NCBI GenBank assembly: GCA_039704465.1
Contig: JASFAU010000009.1
Location: 1-64,000 of the forward strand
Direction of reading: 5' to 3'
DNA length: 64,000 nucleotides
Origin: Plasmodiophora brassicae
Taxonomy: Eukaryota > Endomyxa > Phytomyxea > Plasmodiophorida > Plasmodiophoridae
Below are positions 58,867 to 64,000 of this stretch, in pieces. The position numbers and the translations under genes are program-made. The notes beneath the pieces were generated by a model that worked only from the letters and a program-made list of their open reading frames with translations, did not search any database and was not told where the DNA came from. Position 1 is the first letter of the stretch, and each line of letters starts with the position of its first letter.

Positions 58867-59370
58867 CTAGTCCAGCTCCTGCATGGCGACGTCCTCTTCG
58901 GTGAATTTGCCCTTCTGCATGGCCTGCGCCGTTCGGTTCTTGCGTTCCAGAGACTGCTTGCGGTCACGGTTCAGCTGGAGCTTCGTGATGACAACCTTGG
59001 ACGGGTGGACGCCGACGAAAACGGACTGGCCGTTGGCCTTGTCGCGCGTGATGTTCTTGATGTGAACAACGTACTTCTTACGGTACACTTGGAGGACGGA
59101 GCCCTCGCGGGACTTGAACGTCCCGCGAACAACCTGGACCTCATCGCCCTTGCGGATCGGCATGGATCGCACATTGTACTTCTTACGCAGGTCCTTCGAG
59201 AGCGCCGCCGACATGATGATGCGCCGAGCCTCAGAATGCGCCGAGAAATGCGCCTTGCGCGACTTACGGCGCGACGAGCTGACCGCTGCACAGAGTTCAA
59301 CCCATCAGTTCGGCGTGTTCACGACGGGCGATTCGAGCAAGCGATAAGGCTCACCTGGGTTGAACTTCAT
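58867..59370 (-). CDS. RPL26: 60S ribosomal protein L26 (uL24)
   Basis: Exons (minus) 59370-59355 and 59285-58867 give 144 residues. The first exon has only 16 bases (MKFNP plus one base), a common arrangement for eukaryotic ribosomal protein genes. Splicing gives [19 protein letters not shown], then [34 protein letters not shown] and [10 protein letters not shown], all typical of uL24 with its KOW motif. The protein binds 25S/28S rRNA near the peptide exit tunnel. The intron is 69 bp. Confidence 0.96.
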
Positions 59371-59967
59371 CGCGAACCAATAACGACGCCGTACAATCTC
59401 TGGCCTACGGACTCCGTGGGCACCGCCACGCACTTGCCCATATATAGGGACCCCGCCCTAGTATTCCATGTCTACGCTTTGCGTTCAGCGGCGCACGCCG
59501 AATGTCATAGGAATGTTGGTGAGTGCAAAGTGTCTCGCGGTTGGAAGCCGTAACTTCGGCAACTACCGGGATCCCGTGTTTGTGCATGCCGGTTTGCCTT
59601 GGGCAGCGTACAGTGCGTGATTTGTGGCATGGGCCACAGTTCGGACAGGTCCCTGCGCGCGGATGGCCTACCGCGATGAAATGCTGCAGATCGCGCGGCA
59701 GTGATATAGTGTGTGGCTGCACATATCATTTTTATATGAGCAAAGGCGACCGATCGCGATACAAACCGACCGTTACACGTCGGCGGCGGAGGCGAACGTC
59801 CTAATCGGAGAGTAGGGCGAGTGGGGCGTACGGCAAGTGCAGAGGCGTTGCCAATCAGACGCACGTCGAGGAAGTGCGAACGAAATGCAGAGCGGTGCGG
59901 CGAATCCAGTCGGAATGCTGCTTTCAACGGTGTTATAGTGATAAAAACCTGTGCTGGTGCATGTGGC
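59371..59967. other. Intergenic between RPL26 and tRNA-Pro
   Basis: Holds the RPL26 promoter. A TATATA-like sequence (CCCATATATAGGG) at about 59438-59450 lies roughly 70 bp upstream of the RPL26 start codon in minus orientation and is a fair TATA-box candidate. No gene is seen. Confidence 0.4.
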
Positions 59968-60039
59968 GGCCCTTTGGTTTAGTGGCATAATATCCCGTTC
60001 GGGTCGGGATGGTCCCGCGTTCGATTCGCGGAAGGGCCC
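59968..60039 (+). tRNA. tRNA-Pro (anticodon CGG)
   Basis: A 72-base cloverleaf. The acceptor stem GGCCCTT pairs with AAGGGCC. The D-arm includes the A box GGTTTAGTGGC. The anticodon stem TCCCG/CGGGA encloses the loop TTCGGGT with anticodon CGG at 60000-60002, reading CCG. The T-arm is CCGCG-TTCGATT-CGCGG. No CCA is encoded and no intron is present. The anticodon loop and T-arm context match other eukaryotic tRNA-Pro genes. CCG is expected to be a common Pro codon in this GC-rich genome. Confidence 0.93.
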
Positions 60040-60048
60040 CAGGTTCAC

Positions 60049-60054
60049 TTTTTT
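60049..60054 (+). terminator. RNA polymerase III T-run
   Basis: Six T bases ten bases after the tRNA 3' end, a standard Pol III terminator. Confidence 0.8.
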
Positions 60055-60439
60055 GTTCCGCTAATCGCTGTACATACCCAGAGCAGTACGTAGACGCCGT
60101 TCGCCGAAGAGTCGCGTGGGCAATTCACTGCTCACATGACTGATGACGCCAGGACGCCCGAGCAGCTTGGCTGGGATATTGCTCTCAAACGGCAGCGGCT
60201 CATAGCAGATGGCACCTCCCTGCACACGTGCGTGCGCCTAGCGACACAGGTCGGGACCTGACATCCCGCAGGAAATACCGAGGACGATTGGCGGCCCAAG
60301 GAAGTCCTGGCCCGATCCAAGTGCCGTTGAAACCGGGTTGTTACGTACCTGGAGCGCATCAGCAGTGTCGCTGCGCCCATTTTCGGCATTGCCTGTGGCT
60401 GTGGGGTGCCGCGGGGAACGCCGTGCCCACCGATACAAT

Positions 60440-61476
60440 ATGTGGCATCGACGCGGCATCCTGTTGGGTCGATGTGTTCGCCACGGCACGCATCGCGTCC
60501 TGTCGACGGGCCCGGCAGAGCCTGCGTCGAGGGCGCCCATTCCGATCAGCTGGACGCGTCTACTGGGACTTGGGGCCCTGTCCGCTGGCGCCCTGGCGTT
60601 CTACTATGCGCGCAAACAGGAGGTGCAGGAGAAGAAAGGTTTGGCATACTACGCCGGTCGCTCTGTACATCGCAGGCCAATGGAAAGCGTGTCGCACAGT
60701 GCGTTCTCAGGCGGTCGCGTATGGGAAGCCGAATGTGGGCGGCCCGTTTCAGTTGCTGAGTTCGACCGGCACGATCGTCCGCTCGGAGGATTTCCTGGGC
60801 CAGTACGTCGTGCTCTACTTTGGGTTCACCAACTGCCCTGACCTGTGCCCCACCGAGCTCACCAAGCTGACGAACGCCCTGGTGGAGATTGGTCTGCCAA
60901 CGTACCGTCTTCGGGTGGTCTGCCACGGGACGCTGACCAGAATCGTGTTGCGCAGAGAAGCTCGACTTGGATGGCGCCGTCGTCACCCCTGTGTTCATTA
61001 CAGTCGACCCGAAACGGGATAGGCCTCCTGTTCTTCGCGAGTACCAGAAAAGTACGGCTTGGTCATTCGTTTGGGGTCGTGGCGGTTCAGGCTCAGGGAT
61101 CGATGCACAGAGTATCACCCGCGCATGGTGGCGCTCACCGGGTCGATGCCAGAGATCAACGCGGTGGCCAAACGGTTCCGTGTCTACTTCAGCGCTCCCG
61201 AAGGCGACGACGACAACTACCTGGTGGACCATTCTCTGTTCGCGTACCTGATCGGCAGAGATGGCACGGTACGTCCCCGTCTGAACGGTCGCGCACGTGG
61301 CCTATGCTGACGTCCGTTTCTGTCGCCAGGTCGTGGACATATTCGGCCGCGACATGACCGAGGACGACATTATCGAGAAGATCGTCGGCGTCGTACGCAA
61401 GGACAACGAGGCGTCGTCCTCCGCAGTGGTCGATTCGGGCGATGTCAGCGCGAAGGCGACAGCCGATACGAAGTAA
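60440..61476 (+). CDS. SCO1: SCO1-type mitochondrial copper chaperone
   Basis: Exons 60440-60638, 60700-60891, 60956-61051, 61111-61268 and 61330-61476 sum to 792 bases, 263 residues. An Arg-rich N-terminus (MWHRRGILLGRCVRHGTHR) suits mitochondrial import. It is followed by a transmembrane helix (LLGLGALSAGALAFYY). The thioredoxin-like SCO domain has GKPNVGGPF, VLYFGFTNCPDLCPTEL with the copper-binding CxxxC, VTPVFITVDPKRD, and YLVDHSLFAYLIG with the third copper ligand His. SCO proteins deliver copper to the CuA site of cytochrome c oxidase subunit 2 from the inner membrane. The four introns are 59-64 bp. The C-terminal tail (SSSAVVDSGDVSAKA) is low in complexity. Confidence 0.93.
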
Positions 61477-61716
61477 ACGTCGACACGAGCTCCACCGATG
61501 GTTCTGGATCCTTCCATGCGCCGACCGCTAACTGTGTGCAGACGCCATCCACTACCGACATAGGCCTATCGCTGTTGGGTCGCGTGGGGTCGTACAGGCT
61601 GTGTGTGTGTGTGTGTGCACGCGCGCCGGCGACTTGTGAAAGACCACCAACGATCGAATCTGGCGCTGCGAATATCTCGACGTACGCCTCGACTCGCTTC
61701 GTTTGATCGATCGTCG

Positions 61717-63604
61717 ATGAAGGATGCAACAGCGCCCGGCGATGTCAGCCCTGCGACCGGTGCGCCGGCGACGAAATCAGGGGGCGACCTGCTGGCGGAG
61801 GCGCAGGCGATGATTGAGCGGCAGAACGCCGAGGTCAAGGACCTTCGCCTGCGCAACGAGAAACTGTCGAGGACGCTGCACGACGTGATCGTCAGCGGTT
61901 CCGACCTGATGCTCCACCAGATCGACTCGCTGCGCAAGACGGTCCTGTCAACGCTGGACGCGTTCGAGGCGCAGGTCCATGCGACGCGGGCGCCGACGCT
62001 GATGAAGAACGCGGCGACGTCGTCACCTGGGAAGCCGACGTCTGGCGACGAGGCGCGGGACAGCCACAAGGAGTTCGAGGCGCGCGAGAGCGTCCTCGGG
62101 TGCCAGGACTCGTCCGCCCTGGTCCGCGTGGCCGTCATCGCCATCGTCTCCGTCGTCGCCGTCGACGTCTTCCGGGAGGCCGACCTTCGCGGCCTGCACA
62201 GGCTCGTCGAGATGTACATCTGGGGGTTCCAGGACCTGTCCATCGCCCTGTCCGTCGTCACGCTCCTGCTGTTCACACAGCTCTGGGTGGTCCCCCTGTT
62301 CACGCTGCGACGCACCGGGTACCTGTCCCGCGCGACGCACCTGGCCGCCTACGTCGCCCTGCAGGCCGTCGTCTGGGCCCAGGCCGGGTACGCGATCAGC
62401 ACGTACCGGTTGCGGCCGCCCTGCGCCTGCATGGTCATGTGCGAGGTCGCCAGGCACAGCATGAAGATGCACGCGTTCACGGTCGAGACGGGGCGGTTCG
62501 CGCGGGAGGCGCCCGGCACCGAACGGTACAAGCGCCTGCGGGTCAGCCTGCTCGACGATCCGCTGGGCCTCCTGCGCCAGTACGTCTACTTCTCGTTCGC
62601 ACCCACGCTCGTGTACCGGAACGTGTACCCGAGGACGGCGAGGACGCACTGGGGCCGCGTGCTCGCCTACGCCGCCTACTTCTGCGCGGGCATCACGCTG
62701 ACCGGGTACATCTTCTGCCAGACGCTGCCGCAGGAACCCGGCTGGCGGTCCTGGTCCGCCCTGCTGCACTCGATCATGTCGTCCATGATCCCCGGCCTGG
62801 CCCTGTTCTGCATGGCCTTCTTCGGCGTTCTGCACACCTGGATGAACGCGTTCGCCGAAATTCTGCAATTCGCCGACCGCGAATTCTACCAACGGTGCGG
62901 GCGCCTCCCTGGCAATGCCGAACGTACCCTGAGATGTTCGCCGCAGGTGGTGGACCGCCCGATCGTACGCGTCGTACTACAGGCGGTGGAATAAGGTCAG
63001 ACCTGGGCCGCTTGCGGTCGTTGCAAGGTGTGCCAGGGCTGAGTACGCGCGTCTGCCAAAGGTCGTGGGCGACTGGATCCACGCGTACCTGTACAGCGAC
63101 TTTCGCGGCGTCTGCGGGTACAGCAAGCTGTCCGCCATGCTGCTGTCGTTCCTGATCTCGGCGGCCGTCCATGAGTACTTGGTGGCGATGACCCTCGGTC
63201 CGGGCAACACAATCACCACATCGAGAGCGTATCGTGGTGTAGGGTGCTGATGTACGCGTCCGCGCAGGGTTCGTGTACCCGGTCATGTTCATTCTGTTTG
63301 CCGGGTTCGGCGTCTTCTTCATGTTCCTGAACAACGCGTACAAACGGAACAGTGACGGGTGGAACTGGTCCGTTGCGACGACCGTGTGCCTGGCTGGCTG
63401 GCTTACGCGTGCCAATGCCCTGTGCATTACAGGTTCCTCTGGTCAACGCTGTTCTTCGGTAATGGGGTCCTTCTGACGCTGTACTCGGCCGAGTTCCTCG
63501 CCAGGAAGGACAGCGTCGTGGATCAGTACCGAATCGACACGTCGTCCTGGGTGCCGTACTCCTGGCAGATCTTTGCTCGGCATCAGGCGGGCCAGGTGCC
63601 CTGA
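61717..63604 (+). CDS. Sterol/diacylglycerol O-acyltransferase (MBOAT, ACAT/DGAT1 family)
   Basis: Exons 61717-62894, 62947-62995, 63062-63197, 63268-63367 and 63433-63604 sum to 1635 bases, 544 residues. A soluble N-terminus with a coiled coil (~25-85) precedes at least seven hydrophobic segments. Family signatures: YFSFAPTLVYRNVYPR, FLHTWMNAFAE in related form (VLHTWMNAFAEILQFAD), and the active-site VHEY (His about 445) in SFLISAAVHEYLVAMTLG. FVYPVMFILFAG after VHEY is closest to sterol O-acyltransferase. The enzyme moves an acyl group from acyl-CoA to a sterol or diacylglycerol in the ER. Oddly, the usual FYxDWWN motif reads FYQRWWT across an intron. The start ATG 61717 is the first in good context. 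Confidence 0.88.
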
Positions 63605-63855
63605 CCAGCCGCTCGCGATGGGGCGCCAAATCTTCAGCGGCATCCAATAAACGGGAAGATATCCCACGTTGCGGATCATGCCAAATCTGTGCTGAACGAC
63701 GCGCTCTCTGACGATCTCTGGCGCTGCGATATGTGCCGAAATATCTCGACGATTTGCCCGCTATGGCCATCCTGACGCCCCAGGGGGTAGATATTGGCGA
63801 TGCACGCGACGCTCATGAACACATAACAATTATCTGGTGTTGCAACGTTGGTGTT

Positions 63856-64000
63856 ATGGGCGTCATGAGTGCGCTGGTGGCGGTGTCAGCCGCCGCGTTC
63901 CTGTTCGGGATGGCCAATGTCGACGCGACCTGGACCGTGCCACAGGTCGGCATGGGTTGGCAGGCAAGTGCAACGTGTGCTGGGGTAACAGTCATCGCCG
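63856..64000 (+). CDS. Start of a possible secreted protein (partial)
   Basis: An ATG at 63856 opens a frame to the window edge. The first ~25 residues form a signal-peptide-like hydrophobic stretch (SALVAVSAAAFLFGMANVDA) with a plausible cleavage site. The rest (TWTVPQVGMGWQ) is too short to classify. It lies about 250 bp after the acyltransferase stop. Confidence 0.35.
   Translation, partial: MGVMSALVAVSAAAFLFGMANVDATWTVPQVGMGWQASATCAGVTVIA

Overview
The window is nuclear DNA of a GC-rich, single-celled, flagellated eukaryote. Eukaryotic genes are cut by short GT-AG introns (about 50-85 bp, mostly 57-73). There is a eukaryotic tRNA-Pro(CGG), a ribosomal protein uL24 gene and EIF3C. A ciliary transition-zone gene (B9D1) and a tubulin tyrosine ligase-like (TTLL) gene imply cilia or flagella. 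The standard genetic code fits every gene model. I cannot name the species. The gene content (animal-type GMP reductase, ABITRAM, NAA80, ACTMAP) would suit a flagellate on the animal/fungal side of the tree, such as a zoosporic fungus or an apusomonad-like protist; this is inference.

Layout. 1-12.5 kb: a head-to-tail, same-orientation array of four non-LTR retrotransposon copies of two families, with short CCCTAAA-like (plant-type telomere-like) bases at three of the four 3' junctions. This could be a subtelomeric or telomere-attached array with the chromosome end to the left. 12.5-15.9 kb: gene-poor DNA holding a roughly 190-bp-arm inverted repeat. 15.9-25.5 kb: an F-box-like ORF, a tandem PH-domain protein, a type II Golgi glycosyltransferase of the serine/hydroxyproline glycosyltransferase group, two single-pass membrane proteins, and an intronless fusion of an NAA80-type actin N-acetyltransferase with an ACTMAP-type actin maturation protease. 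25.9-39.3 kb: a dense block of conserved genes (GMPR, mitochondrial-type TrpRS, B9D1, an XRCC4-like factor, TTLL, EIF3C, CDCA7-like).

39.3-50.5 kb: three tandem U-box-like/ankyrin-repeat genes on the minus strand, duplicated together with their flanks; the middle one is an unequal-crossover fusion. 50.6-64 kb: a decayed membrane-protein sequence, a coiled-coil protein, ABITRAM, a PUB-domain protein, an unknown Cys/His protein, RPL26, tRNA-Pro, a SCO1-type copper chaperone, a sterol/diacylglycerol O-acyltransferase, and the start of a possible secreted protein.

Exon models were built by reading splice sites against remembered family consensus. For TrpRS, GMPR, B9D1, TTLL, SCO1, the acyltransferase, ABITRAM, the PUB protein, RPL26, the CDCA7-like gene and the glycosyltransferase, the summed exon lengths are exact multiples of three with no internal stop, which supports the models. 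The most interesting single item is the NAA80-ACTMAP fusion: it joins the two enzymes that successively process the actin N-terminus in animals. The second is the telomere-like retrotransposon array.
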